A DNA stretch of 26,670 nucleotides from JANLQX01 sp031381685 (GCA_031381685.1 JANMYF010000376.1:1-26670); one strand, 5' to 3'; positions 1 to 7,374 are shown, counted from the first letter of the stretch. A program made the numbers and translations. Notes: generated by a model not told the origin, from the letters alone.

Positions 1-2
1 GC

Positions 3-398
3 GAGGGGCTCGACGCGAACGCGATCGACGAGATCCTCCGCTACGACGGTCCCGTCCAGCAGACGATTCGCGTGCCCCTCGTCGACATGGAATTGAGCGG
101 TGGCGTGATTCCCGCAGGCCACCGGGTGCTCACGCTCCTCGGGGCGGCCAATCGGGACGACGCGGTCTTCGACGCGCCGGACGAATTACGGCTCGATCGC
201 GCCGCAGCGCCACGCCATCTCGCGTTCGCGTCAGGCATCCACTATTGCCTTGGCGCCGCGCTGGCCCGCCTCGAAGCCCAGGTCGCCCTGGGCACGATGG
301 TCCGGCGTTTCGAGGACTGGTCGGTCCTCGGTACGCCGGAGTGGCGGGACCGGATCACCATCCGCGGGGTGAGCCGCCTCGACCTCGCCCTCGCCTGA
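3..398 (+). CDS. Cytochrome P450, C-terminal part (5' end outside window)
   Basis: This is the C-terminal third of a bacterial cytochrome P450, a haem monooxygenase that oxidises a small organic substrate with electrons from a ferredoxin or reductase partner. The reading frame is open from base 3. It shows the K-helix ExxR motif (EILR near bases 30-41) and the haem-binding loop FASGIHYCLG, whose cysteine thiolate ligand is encoded at 246-248, followed by the L-helix AALARLE. These match the conserved C-terminal core of class I bacterial P450s. Most of the protein, including the I-helix, lies upstream, so the CYP family and substrate cannot be named. It converges on the GYD-domain gene 45 bp downstream. 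The identification is certain at superfamily level. Confidence 0.95.
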   Translation, partial: EGLDANAIDEILRYDGPVQQTIRVPLVDMELSGGVIPAGHRVLTLLGAANRDDAVFDAPDELRLDRAAAPRHLAFASGIHYCLGAALARLEAQVALGTMVRRFEDWSVLGTPEWRDRITIRGVSRLDLALA

Positions 399-443
399 CT
401 CGTCCTGAGACGCCGGTCGGGCGAAGGGGCGTGGCGATGCGCC

Positions 444-764
444 TCAGCCGCCCGGAGGGGTGTAGCCAACCTTCATCTTGGCGGCGGCGTCCACCTGCTC
501 GGCAGTGAGGAGCGTGACCACCTCGGTCGACGCCCCACCACTCGCGCCGACCTGCAGCGCAAGGGCCGCGGCCGACACCGCATCCGGGAGGTCGATCACG
601 AGGAACGCGTCGGTGTCGCCAAGGGCGAAGTAGAACGACTCGACCGTCCCTCCGACGCCGGCGACGGCCGCCTTCACCGATGCGACGCGGGCGCTGCCTC
701 CCTTCGCGAGCACTCCTTTGATGCCGTCGACGCTGTAGTTGGCCTTGATGAGGAACTTCGGCAT
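444..764 (-). CDS. GYD domain protein
   Basis: A 106-aa cytoplasmic protein beginning MPKFLIKANYSVDGIKGVL, which fits the small GYD domain family (alpha/beta ferredoxin-like fold, role unknown). The FALGDTDAFLVIDLPD segment corresponds to the GYD-type G-(D)-x-D-A core. I chose the ATG at 764 over the longer frame starting at 866. A purine-rich GAAAAGAGA Shine-Dalgarno-like stretch lies about 8 nt upstream of 764, and homologues normally begin M(P)xF/YL. The gene diverges from the enoyl-CoA hydratase-like gene across a 152-bp region containing a CRP-type palindrome, so the two may be co-regulated. The specific function is unknown. Confidence 0.85.
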   Translation of the reverse strand: MPKFLIKANYSVDGIKGVLAKGGSARVASVKAAVAGVGGTVESFYFALGDTDAFLVIDLPDAVSAAALALQVGASGGASTEVVTLLTAEQVDAAAKMKVGYTPPGG

Positions 765-851
765 GGGACGTCTCTTTTCGTGGTGCCCGTTCGGGCGGGA
801 TGGATCGGGCGGAGGCCCGGAGAAAGTGTGCGAGCCGATGAGCCGCGTGTC

Positions 852-867
852 TGTGATCTGCATCACA
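852..867. promoter_or_regulatory. Perfect CRP/GlxR-type operator
   Basis: TGTGATCTGCATCACA matches the CRP-family consensus TGTGA-N6-TCACA with no mismatch. It has 6-bp inverted arms and sits between the divergent starts at 764 and 917. The centre is about 57 bp upstream of the 917 start and about 95 bp upstream of the 764 start. Binding by a CRP/GlxR-type cAMP regulator is an inference from the sequence match. Confidence 0.65.
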
Positions 868-916
868 TATCCCGCGAAGGAAGAAGTGCCGGCGGTGATG
901 GCCCGGGCGTACGATC

Positions 917-1711
917 ATGGCCATGACCGGACATCCGCTCGCGCTCGTGGACCTGCCGGCCGAGGGCGATTCGATCGCCACGGTCATGCTCAACAATCCG
1001 GAGAAGCGAAACGCTCTTTCTCTGGAGATGATGTCGGCGTTGATCGGCTCGCTCCGAACCGCAAGCGAGGCCGAGGGCGTCCGGGGCATCATCCTGGCCG
1101 CCAACGGGCCGGTGTTCTCCGCCGGGCACGATTTCTCCGACATGGCGGGCGCCGACCTTCCGTTCCTGCGCAAGCTGCTGTTCACCTGCACCGAGCTGAT
1201 GACCCTGTTGCAACAACTCCCCCAGCCCGTTCTCGCCAAGGTTCACGCCCTGGCCACCGCCGCCGGTTGCCAACTGGTCGCAAGCTGCGATCTCGCCATC
1301 AGTGCCGACACGGCGCACTTCGCCCTTCCCGGTGGAAAAGGCGGGTTGTTCTGCACCACCCCGCTGGTTGCCGTGGCGCGCAACATCGGTCGTAAGCGCG
1401 CGTTGGAGTTGGCGATGACCGGAGATCCGATCGACGCCGCCACGGCCGCCGATTGGGGGCTCATCAATCGCGCCGTGCCCGCTGCCGCCCTGGACGATGC
1501 GTGCGCCGACCTCCTGCGCCGTGCCACGCGGGGTTCCGCGTTCGCCAAAGGGGTCGGTAAGGCGGCCTATTACGCCCAGGTGGACCTCGATCAGCCGAAG
1601 GCCTACTCCTATGCCATCGAGGTCATGGCGGCCAACGCGGCCGGCCCGGACGGGCAGGAAGGCATCGCCAGCTTTCTGGAGAAGCGCCCGCCGGTTTGGC
1701 AGAACCGGTGA
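917..1711 (+). CDS. Enoyl-CoA hydratase/isomerase family protein, ECHDC3-like
   Basis: A 264-aa crotonase-fold protein. The first oxyanion-hole segment is FSAGHDFSDM (about residues 68-76) and the second is ATAAGCQL (about 113-120), followed by ASCDLAIS. The C-terminal half, with FALPGGKGGLFCTTP, DGQEGI and KRPPVW near the end, closely resembles the ECHDC3 subgroup rather than classical hydratases. In classical crotonases a Pro-Glu pair after the CD motif supplies the catalytic acid/base. Here the equivalent is Pro-Gly, so a standard hydratase reaction is doubtful. The start may be ATG 917 or ATG 923; a TACGAT -10-like box at 910-915 would suit a (nearly) leaderless 923 start. It is translationally coupled to the downstream decarboxylase by GTGA. 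Confidence 0.85.
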   Translation: MAMTGHPLALVDLPAEGDSIATVMLNNPEKRNALSLEMMSALIGSLRTASEAEGVRGIILAANGPVFSAGHDFSDMAGADLPFLRKLLFTCTELMTLLQQLPQPVLAKVHALATAAGCQLVASCDLAISADTAHFALPGGKGGLFCTTPLVAVARNIGRKRALELAMTGDPIDAATAADWGLINRAVPAAALDDACADLLRRATRGSAFAKGVGKAAYYAQVDLDQPKAYSYAIEVMAANAAGPDGQEGIASFLEKRPPVWQNR

Positions 1712-3204
1712 GCGTGCCCGGTCATCACCGTCCGAGCGACGACGCCGATCCGGATCCTCGTGATCCGACACGGATGCACAGATACGACCCGAACACCGAG
1801 GCTTTGGCGCAGGCCGTCGTCCATTACGCGCTCGACCGGGTCCGTCTCGACCCGCCCCCGCTGGACGGGCCGCGTTCGGGGGCTGACCTGGACCGGCTCG
1901 GTCCCACGATCACAGCCGAGGGGCTCGGGGGGATGGAGGCGCTGCGGGTGTTCTGCGAGCATCTCGCGCCGGCCACGATTAGCCAGGATCATCCGCGGGC
2001 GGTGTCGTTCGTGCCGACGGCTCCCACGGAGGCCGCCGTGCTCTTCGACCTGGTGGTCGGGGCATCGTCGATCTACGCCGGGTCGTGGATGGAAGGCGCA
2101 GGAGCGGTGTGGGCGGAGAACCAGGCGATGCGTTGGATCGCCGATCTCGCCGGGTTTCCGGCGACGGCGGGCGGGGTCTTTGTCAGTGGCGGGACGGCGG
2201 GAAATCTCAGCGCTCTCGTCACGGCACGTGATGTCGCCCAGCGGCGGTGGGGCCAACCGCCGACCCGGTGGTACGTGATGGTCGCCGCCGGGGCGCACAG
2301 TTCGATCGCGTCCGCGGCGCGCGTGATGGACGTCGGGGTCATCAAGGTTCCGTCCGACTCGACAGGTCGTCTGCGCGCTGATGATCTTCGGTCGGCCATT
2401 CTCGCCGCGCGTGCCGAGGGAATCGCCGTCGGCGACGTCGACCGCAACGCCGGGTTGGTCGCCGACGTGCCGGTCACGCCCAAAGGGATCGTGTTCGCGA
2501 TCGCGGCGACCGGTGGCACCACGAACCTCGGGCTCGTCGACGAGCTCGCCGGCATCGCCAAGCTCGCGCGAGCAGAGGACGTGTGGCTGCACGTCGACGG
2601 CGCGTACGGTGGGGCGGCCCTCGCCGCCCCGAGCGTTCGCCACCTCTTCGACGGGATCGAATCGGCCGACTCGTTCATCGTCGATCCGCACAAGTGGCTT
2701 TTCGCGCCGTTCGACTGCTGTGCCCTCCTCTACCGCGATCCGGTCACGGCGGCACGCGCGCACACCCAGCATGCCGAGTACCTCGACGTGCTCCAGGACG
2801 ACGGTGACTGGAATCCGTCGGACTACGCGATGCACCTCACGCGGCGGGCGCGCGGGCTCCCGCTCTGGTACTCGCTCGCCACGCACGGGACCCTGGCGTA
2901 CACCGATGCGATCGAGGCCGCCATCGCGGTCACCCACGAGATCGCCGAGGAGATCCGGGCCACCCCGTATCTGGACCTTCTGTTCGAGCCCGAGCTTTCG
3001 GTGGTGGTGTTCCGCCGACACGGCTGGACGGCCGAGCAGTACTACGCGTGGTCCGACCGGATGCTGACCGAGCAGCGGGCGTTCTGCGTCCCGACGTCGG
3101 TGATCGGGGCGGACGGCTCACCGGAGACCGTGTTGCGCTTCTGTGTGGTCAACCCCCGCACGACCGCAGACGATCTGCGCGACATCCTGTCGACGCTCGC
3201 GTAG
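1708..3204 (+). CDS. Group II pyridoxal-phosphate decarboxylase
   Basis: A 498-aa fold-type I PLP enzyme of the aromatic-L-amino-acid/glutamate decarboxylase group, which removes the alpha-carboxylate of an amino acid to give an amine. Visible landmarks are the GGVFVSGGTAGNLSAL cofactor-binding segment, GAHSS with the PLP-stacking His (about residue 197), HVDGAYGG with the Asp that pairs with the pyridine N (about 297), and the Schiff-base lysine in VDPHKW (about 329). I chose GTG at 1708 because it forms a GTGA overlap with the preceding stop. TTG 1696 and ATG 1774 (MHRYDPNTE) are alternatives. The substrate (Tyr/Phe/Trp/DOPA, Asp, Glu) cannot be fixed from sequence alone; the length and FDCCALLY segment suit aromatic or general amino-acid decarboxylases. 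Confidence 0.9.
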   Translation: MSVPGHHRPSDDADPDPRDPTRMHRYDPNTEALAQAVVHYALDRVRLDPPPLDGPRSGADLDRLGPTITAEGLGGMEALRVFCEHLAPATISQDHPRAVSFVPTAPTEAAVLFDLVVGASSIYAGSWMEGAGAVWAENQAMRWIADLAGFPATAGGVFVSGGTAGNLSALVTARDVAQRRWGQPPTRWYVMVAAGAHSSIASAARVMDVGVIKVPSDSTGRLRADDLRSAILAARAEGIAVGDVDRNAGLVADVPVTPKGIVFAIAATGGTTNLGLVDELAGIAKLARAEDVWLHVDGAYGGAALAAPSVRHLFDGIESADSFIVDPHKWLFAPFDCCALLYRDPVTAARAHTQHAEYLDVLQDDGDWNPSDYAMHLTRRARGLPLWYSLATHGTLAYTDAIEAAIAVTHEIAEEIRATPYLDLLFEPELSVVVFRRHGWTAEQYYAWSDRMLTEQRAFCVPTSVIGADGSPETVLRFCVVNPRTTADDLRDILSTLA

Positions 3205-3257
3205 CCGTTCCGAGCGTGCGGATCAGGCAGGCCACGATCGACGAAGTTCGGCGGGCC

Positions 3258-3277
3258 GTAGCTCCGGATGCTACGTT
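3258..3277 (+). promoter_or_regulatory. Possible promoter with a small hairpin/operator
   Basis: GTAGC (3258-3262) and GCTAC (3270-3274) are inverted arms around TCCGGAT. They overlap a TACGTT box (3272-3277) that could be a -10 element about 50 nt upstream of the membrane-protein start. No good -35 is visible, so this is a weak call. Confidence 0.25.
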
Positions 3278-3330
3278 CACGACGGTCAGTGATCCACCAC
3301 CGCGGATCGGAAACGTCAGGGAGAACCACA

Positions 3331-4053
3331 ATGGTCATCGCAAATGCATTGTTCTCGAAGAGCGGAGGCCTGTGGTTCCTCAGCTGGTGGCACGTGATCT
3401 TCGGTGTGTGCTGGATCGGTCTGCTCTACTACTTCAACTTCGTGCAGGTTCCGTCGTTCCCGACGATGGAGGCGGCCCACCGCAACGGGGCGATCGACAA
3501 GCTCGTCCCCCGGGCACTGTGGTACTTCCGCTGGTCGGCACTTGCGACCGCGATCACTGGTTTGGCAATCCTCGGGTGGAACGCCAGCGGGTATTTCACC
3601 GACGGTGCCGAGGAAGTCGGTCATGCGATCACGATGGGAGCGCTCTTCGGTCTCGTGATGCTCGCCAACGTCTGGCTGGTGATCTGGCCGAACCAAAAGA
3701 TCGTCATCGAGAACGCCCGCGGCCTCCTCGCCGGGAACCCGGCCGACCCGGCCGCCGCCGGTGCCGGTCGACGCGCCCTGCTGGCCAGTCGCACGAACGC
3801 CATCCTCTCCATCTCGATGCTGATGTTCATGACCGGCACGAGCGGCTACTTCAATACCACCGGCAAGCCGTCGATCCCGCTCATGTGGCTCGTGGTGCTC
3901 GCCGTCATCGTCGTACTGGAGCTCAATGCGCTCGGCTACATCGGTGGCATGGACGGCCCGCTGACCAAGCCCCTCGCCTCCCACAAGAACATTGCCCACA
4001 TCGGCGTGCCGATCGCCCTCGTGATCCTGATCCTCTGGCAGATCACGTCCTGA
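3331..4053 (+). CDS. Urate-hydroxylase PuuD-like membrane domain protein
   Basis: A 240-aa integral membrane protein with roughly six to seven hydrophobic helices. The first begins WWHVIFGVCWIGLLYYFNFVQ, the hallmark of the N-terminal membrane domain of PuuD-type urate hydroxylases (Urate_ox_N). Full-length PuuD enzymes also carry a C-terminal cytochrome c domain with a CxxCH haem site. None is present here, so only the membrane half is encoded. Many bacteria have such stand-alone versions, and their reaction is not settled. The start is ATG 3331 because AGGGAG at 3318-3323 is a well-placed ribosome binding site; the frame stays open upstream to 3268. No purine-catabolism gene is adjacent, so a role in urate oxidation is uncertain. 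Confidence 0.8.
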   Translation: MVIANALFSKSGGLWFLSWWHVIFGVCWIGLLYYFNFVQVPSFPTMEAAHRNGAIDKLVPRALWYFRWSALATAITGLAILGWNASGYFTDGAEEVGHAITMGALFGLVMLANVWLVIWPNQKIVIENARGLLAGNPADPAAAGAGRRALLASRTNAILSISMLMFMTGTSGYFNTTGKPSIPLMWLVVLAVIVVLELNALGYIGGMDGPLTKPLASHKNIAHIGVPIALVILILWQITS

Positions 4054-4090
4054 CCGGCGCGCCGCTTCGTGCGGCGTGAGAAGTGCGCAA

Positions 4091-4125
4091 GACGACCCCG
4101 TCGGACCTCGGTCCACGGGGTCGTC
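4091..4125 (+). terminator. Strong hairpin, likely terminator
   Basis: GACGACCCCGT (4091-4101) pairs perfectly with ACGGGGTCGTC (4115-4125), and inside it GGACC (4103-4107) pairs with GGTCC (4110-4114). The result is a long stem with one bulged base, 38 bp after the stop of the membrane protein gene. There is no T-tract, as is common in high-GC actinomycetes. Confidence 0.65.
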
Positions 4126-4251
4126 TCGCGTCGGGTCCGGCTCTCGAGGAGGGTTGGTCGTTCCGGGAGATGAACACGATGTATCGATCGGTGACGAGGA
4201 TCACCCCTTCGCCGCTGACGTAGATCGGGGAGTCGTGGAAGCATCGATGCC

Positions 4252-4650
4252 ATGAACAAACGTGACGTGGTCGGGACGACAATGCAGCGGGTGGGTGGCA
4301 AGGCCCGCCGTCGGCGGTGGCGTGCCGTCGGTGTTCTCGCGATAGCGGCGCTCGGTTTTGGCTGTTCGACCGGTGCCCCGACCGCGCAGGCCCAGATCGG
4401 CGCGGCGAAGCCGGTGACGATCGCCGTTCGCGCACTCACCTTCGTCCCGAAGAAGGTCGACGCCAAGGTCAAGCAGAAGGTCAACTTCGTGTGGCGGGAG
4501 AACGTCGCCCACAACATCGTGTTCGACAAGACGCGCAAGAGCCCTACCCAGAACAAGGGGAGCTGGAGCACGAGCTTCGACAAGGCGGGAACCTACAAGT
4601 ACAAGTGCACGCTCCACCCCGGAATGGTCGGCGAGATCAAGGTCAAATAG
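4252..4650 (+). CDS. Plastocyanin-like blue-copper lipoprotein
   Basis: A 132-aa exported cupredoxin. After an Arg-rich N-terminus comes a hydrophobic segment ending in the lipobox-like LGFGC (Cys38), so the mature protein is probably a lipoprotein on the outer face of the membrane. The C-terminal cupredoxin domain has the type I copper ligands: His87 (VAHNIVF) and the CTLHPGM loop giving Cys119, His122 and Met125. These proteins carry single electrons between membrane redox partners. No partner is obvious in the neighbourhood, though the preceding gene is a redox-type membrane protein on the same strand. The start is uncertain; ATG 4282 is an internal alternative with a similar signal peptide. 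Confidence 0.9.
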   Translation: MNKRDVVGTTMQRVGGKARRRRWRAVGVLAIAALGFGCSTGAPTAQAQIGAAKPVTIAVRALTFVPKKVDAKVKQKVNFVWRENVAHNIVFDKTRKSPTQNKGSWSTSFDKAGTYKYKCTLHPGMVGEIKVK

Positions 4651-4659
4651 CGCGGCGCA

Positions 4660-5538
4660 TCATTCGGTGATCCGGTGGGCGTGCGTCCACACGGTCGCCG
4701 AGTCACCCCGCACGAAGGTGGCGAGCGTGATGCCCATCCGGTCAGCCGCGTCGATGGCGAGGTCGGTCGGAGCGCTGACGGCGGCGATGACCGCAACGCC
4801 GGCCATCGCCGCCTTCTGGACGATCTCGAACGACACCCTGCCGCTCACCATCAGCACGTGGTCGGACAGGGGAAGGCGGCGGTTGATGGCGGCATGGCCG
4901 ATCACCTTGTCAACGGCATTATGACGGCCGACGTCTTCACGGATGACGACGGCGGTTCCGTCCGGTCGGAAGAGACCGGCGGCGTGGCTGCCTCCCGTGG
5001 CGTCGAACGTGCGCTGCTGCGTGCGGAGCCGATCGGGTAGCGCAACCAGAACGCCGCGCGCGATCGTCGGTCCGCGTTCCGCGGAAACCGTCGGTGTCCG
5101 CAGTTGGAGCGCAGCGAGCGATTCGGTGCCGCAGATGCCACAACTCGACGAGGTCACGTGGGCGCGTCGGGATCGACCACCGTGGTGGTGACGGGCGACG
5201 ACAGAAACGACGTTGTAGTTCTGAATGGCACGTCCCGCCGGAGAACCACTGCCGTCGGTGCCGACGCAGTACTTCACCTCGGCCAATTCGACCGGCTGGG
5301 GGAGCAGTCCCTCGGTCACGCACCATCCGACGGCGAGCTCGAAGTCGTCGCCCGGTGTACGCATCGTGACGTTCACCGCCGTCGGTTCGACGAGCGGTGA
5401 GCCGAGCCGGATCTCGAGCGGTTCTTCGCCGGCTACCCGTTGTTCGCCCCAGACGCGGCCCTCCGGGCTGATCACCGTGGCCGGGAGGCGGGCGACCTTG
5501 GCCCGCCCACGAGCGGCCACATGGTCGGCACTGGACAT
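4660..5538 (-). CDS. fdhD: Formate dehydrogenase accessory sulfurtransferase FdhD
   Basis: A 292-aa FdhD protein. In the characterised family it passes sulfur from a cysteine desulfurase to the molybdenum cofactor of formate dehydrogenase. The catalytic SSCGICG motif supplies Cys133 and Cys136. Family signatures TGGSHAAGLF (about 181-190) and EDVGRHNAVDK (about 201-211) are intact, as are VSGRVSFEIVQKAA and the C-terminal region. I chose ATG 5538, preceded by GGTGGAGG, rather than the longer frame to 5724. It is the last gene of a minus-strand operon, 14 bp after the 362-aa protein. Formate dehydrogenase itself is not in the window. Many formate dehydrogenases are selenoproteins, which makes its pairing with the UGSC selenoprotein suggestive. 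Confidence 0.95.
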   Translation of the reverse strand: MSSADHVAARGRAKVARLPATVISPEGRVWGEQRVAGEEPLEIRLGSPLVEPTAVNVTMRTPGDDFELAVGWCVTEGLLPQPVELAEVKYCVGTDGSGSPAGRAIQNYNVVSVVARHHHGGRSRRAHVTSSSCGICGTESLAALQLRTPTVSAERGPTIARGVLVALPDRLRTQQRTFDATGGSHAAGLFRPDGTAVVIREDVGRHNAVDKVIGHAAINRRLPLSDHVLMVSGRVSFEIVQKAAMAGVAVIAAVSAPTDLAIDAADRMGITLATFVRGDSATVWTHAHRITE

Positions 5539-5552
5539 GCCTCCACCGTAGG

Positions 5553-6641
5553 TCAGGCGTCGGGCAATCGTCCTGGTATCAGGCAGGCTTGGTCGACGTC
5601 GATCTCGACGGTCACGAATGGGTTGGCGTGGGGCCCGGCGCCCCACGAGGGGAACACCGCCGAGTAGATCCCGCCCCCGCCGGCGACGATCACGATGATG
5701 TCCTCGGGACGGGCAGTGGCGCACACGGCCTTGTCCTCGGCCCCCCGTCCCGCGTAGATGGGATTCAGTGCACGGAGCCGTGACAACGGATTGGCGGCGC
5801 GGGCGTGCAGCGCCTCCTGGATCGAACGCCGGGTGTGTCCCGCACCGGCGAGGGCCTGGGCGTGGTCCGGGTTGATGGCGACGACCACGGCTCCCTGGCG
5901 AAAGAACGCGTTGTTCGATCCGAGGTTGGCGATCGTCGCCGCCACGGAGCCGAGGAGACGGTCCGGCGCCGCGGGATCATCGGCGTCTCCGACCGAGATC
6001 ACGGAGTGGGGTGGCTCGGTACCGACGATGGTGACGATGGAGGTGTCGGCGGCGAACCCGAGCGAAGCTGACCACGGCTCCCACGGGCTTTCCTCCTCGT
6101 TCTCGGCGAGGACGGCGCCGAATTTGGCTCCGTGGCCGAGCAGCGCCATGTCGCTGATCCCGGGACGCGCGCCCCCGATGTTCGTGAGTACGAGGCGCAC
6201 GGCGCGTCCGATGGACGCATTGGCGCGATGGCCGGGTCCGAGAGCACCGAATCCGCTGGCGATGCCACCACACGAGTCCCGGGCCGGGCCGTTCACGATG
6301 ATCAGTGGACTGATGGCGTGCGTGGTGCTCTGCCACTCGGTGGTGTCGAACCGCTCGTCGCAGATCGCTTTCACTGACGCGATGACCACGGGGAGATGAT
6401 CGGGCAGGCAGCCGGCCATGACGGCGGCGATGCACACCTTCTCGACGGTCGCAACGCCCTGGTTCGGCCCGACGGCCCCGAGGCTGAGGTCGGGGTCGAG
6501 GCCGCTGGCGACCACCATTCGTTCCACTCGCTCGGGGGTCGGGATGACGACAGGGAGCCCGTCGGTGCGTCCGGCCGCATGGAGGGCCTCGAGTGCGGCC
6601 CCCTCATCCGCGGCGTCGAGCAACGCGCTGGCGAGCTTCAC
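5553..6641 (-). CDS. Uncharacterised conserved protein, partner of the UGSC selenoprotein
   Basis: I do not recognise this 362-aa protein as a named enzyme. It is soluble with no signal peptide or membrane helix. It has a DGLPVVIPTPERVERMV start, cysteines at about 70, 78, 94 and 124, a DSCGGIASGFGALGPGHRANASIGRA block (described in pieces: Cys-Gly-Gly then Gly-rich), a GNNAFF-like NLGSNNAFF segment, and a late IVIVAGGGGIYSAVF stretch. The Gly-rich loops suggest nucleotide, flavin or metal binding, but this is a guess. I chose the GTG at 6641 because GGGGAG lies about 7 nt upstream. The frame continues upstream to 6764 but would overlap the selenoprotein gene. It lies 49 bp after the selenoprotein stop and 14 bp before fdhD, so the three genes form one operon. 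Confidence 0.7.
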   Translation of the reverse strand: MKLASALLDAADEGAALEALHAAGRTDGLPVVIPTPERVERMVVASGLDPDLSLGAVGPNQGVATVEKVCIAAVMAGCLPDHLPVVIASVKAICDERFDTTEWQSTTHAISPLIIVNGPARDSCGGIASGFGALGPGHRANASIGRAVRLVLTNIGGARPGISDMALLGHGAKFGAVLAENEEESPWEPWSASLGFAADTSIVTIVGTEPPHSVISVGDADDPAAPDRLLGSVAATIANLGSNNAFFRQGAVVVAINPDHAQALAGAGHTRRSIQEALHARAANPLSRLRALNPIYAGRGAEDKAVCATARPEDIIVIVAGGGGIYSAVFPSWGAGPHANPFVTVEIDVDQACLIPGRLPDA

Positions 6642-6690
6642 GGACGGGCTCCCCGCACAGATGCGACGGCGGGTCCGCTGCACGCCCGTC

Positions 6691-7227
6691 TCATGGGCGG
6701 TCCCAGAGCGCGTGGACGATCGAGGGCGCGATCGCCGTAGCGATCTCCGCCATCCGGTCCGCACCCGTCCCGGCGACCGGGTGGGGCAGTTCGAGCCGGG
6801 GGATGTCGGGCATGCCGGCAGAGCGGGCGACGAAGTCGCCCTGCGGCCAGAACGCCGTGGTCACCAGGGCGACCGCCGGGCGGTTGTTGCGGGCGAAGAG
6901 GATGCCGTCACGCACGGTGCCGGAGGTGCAGCTTCCTCAATGACCGTAGGACGTCACCACCGCGTCGCATTCGTCGGTCATGCGGGCCAGAACCTGATCG
7001 GACACCACGGTGGAGGCGTTCGGCTTCGCGTAGCGCCGCACGACGGTGCCCGGCGGCGCGACCGCGAGCAGTGCGCGTTCGACGTGATCGAGGAACACGA
7101 TGGAATCCGGGAAGCCGTTGGCAAGCAGGCCGATGGTCGCCGCGCGACCCGACGCCAGCGATCCGGCGCCATAGGGCTCGATTCGCAGCCCTGGAGCCGA
7201 CGAGGGATCGAGGTAGGTGACCGTCAT
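6691..7227 (-). CDS. UGSC-family selenoprotein (TGA codes selenocysteine at codon 97)
   Basis: One 178-codon gene interrupted only by TGA at 6937-6939. The frame before it (…VVTSYGH) and after it (GSCTSGTVRDGILFA…) are in phase. Reading TGA as selenocysteine gives HUGSCT, the defining U-G-S-C motif of the UGSC (seleno)protein family, with Sec97 and Cys100 as a probable redox pair. A SECIS-like hairpin follows the TGA directly. The start ATG 7227 has a strong AAGGAG site about 7 nt upstream. The protein is soluble with an alpha/beta pattern; its reaction is unknown. Standard annotation would report two truncated ORFs (6937-7227 and 6691-6915). It is the first gene of the operon with the 362-aa protein and fdhD. 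Sec insertion requires selA/selB/selC/selD elsewhere in the genome. Confidence 0.88.
6898..6938 (-). promoter_or_regulatory. Candidate bacterial SECIS element
   Basis: On the minus strand, CCG-g-CAC (6923-6917) and GTG-a-CGG (6911-6905) form an upper stem with one G·A mismatch closing a five-base loop CGUGC with G second, 20 nt after the UGA. A lower stem pairs GAGGA (6938-6934, inside UGAGGA) with UCCUC (6902-6898). The loop G and the distance fit the bacterial SECIS model. The fold was made by eye. Confidence 0.6.
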
Positions 7228-7284
7228 CGAAGAGCTCCTTGCTGAGGCGGCTTGTCCGCACGGCTCGCGTGCGCAATGGGTTGC

Positions 7285-7290
7285 ATCGTA
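7285..7290 (-). promoter_or_regulatory. Possible -10 box of the selenoprotein operon
   Basis: TACGAT on the minus strand lies 57 nt upstream of the ATG at 7227, in the divergent region shared with the SnoaL-like gene. No convincing -35 is visible. Confidence 0.3.
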
Positions 7291-7374
7291 GGGAGCCGGG
7301 GAGGGTTCGGCCCAACCAGTCTCCCGTAGGGCGCGGCGCACCGGCGGCCTTGGCATTGCCTTGCGAAGGCACCG

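Noticed and set aside
1609..3021. 470-codon antisense frame opposite the PLP decarboxylase
   Set aside because: It is Arg/Gly/Asp-rich shadow sequence. The plus-strand decarboxylase has all its catalytic motifs.
6691..7227. UGSC gene as a pseudogene or frameshift
   Set aside because: The frame is unchanged on both sides of the TGA, the motif around it is exactly U-G-S-C, and a strong ribosome binding site and operon context are intact. Decay would not preserve this.
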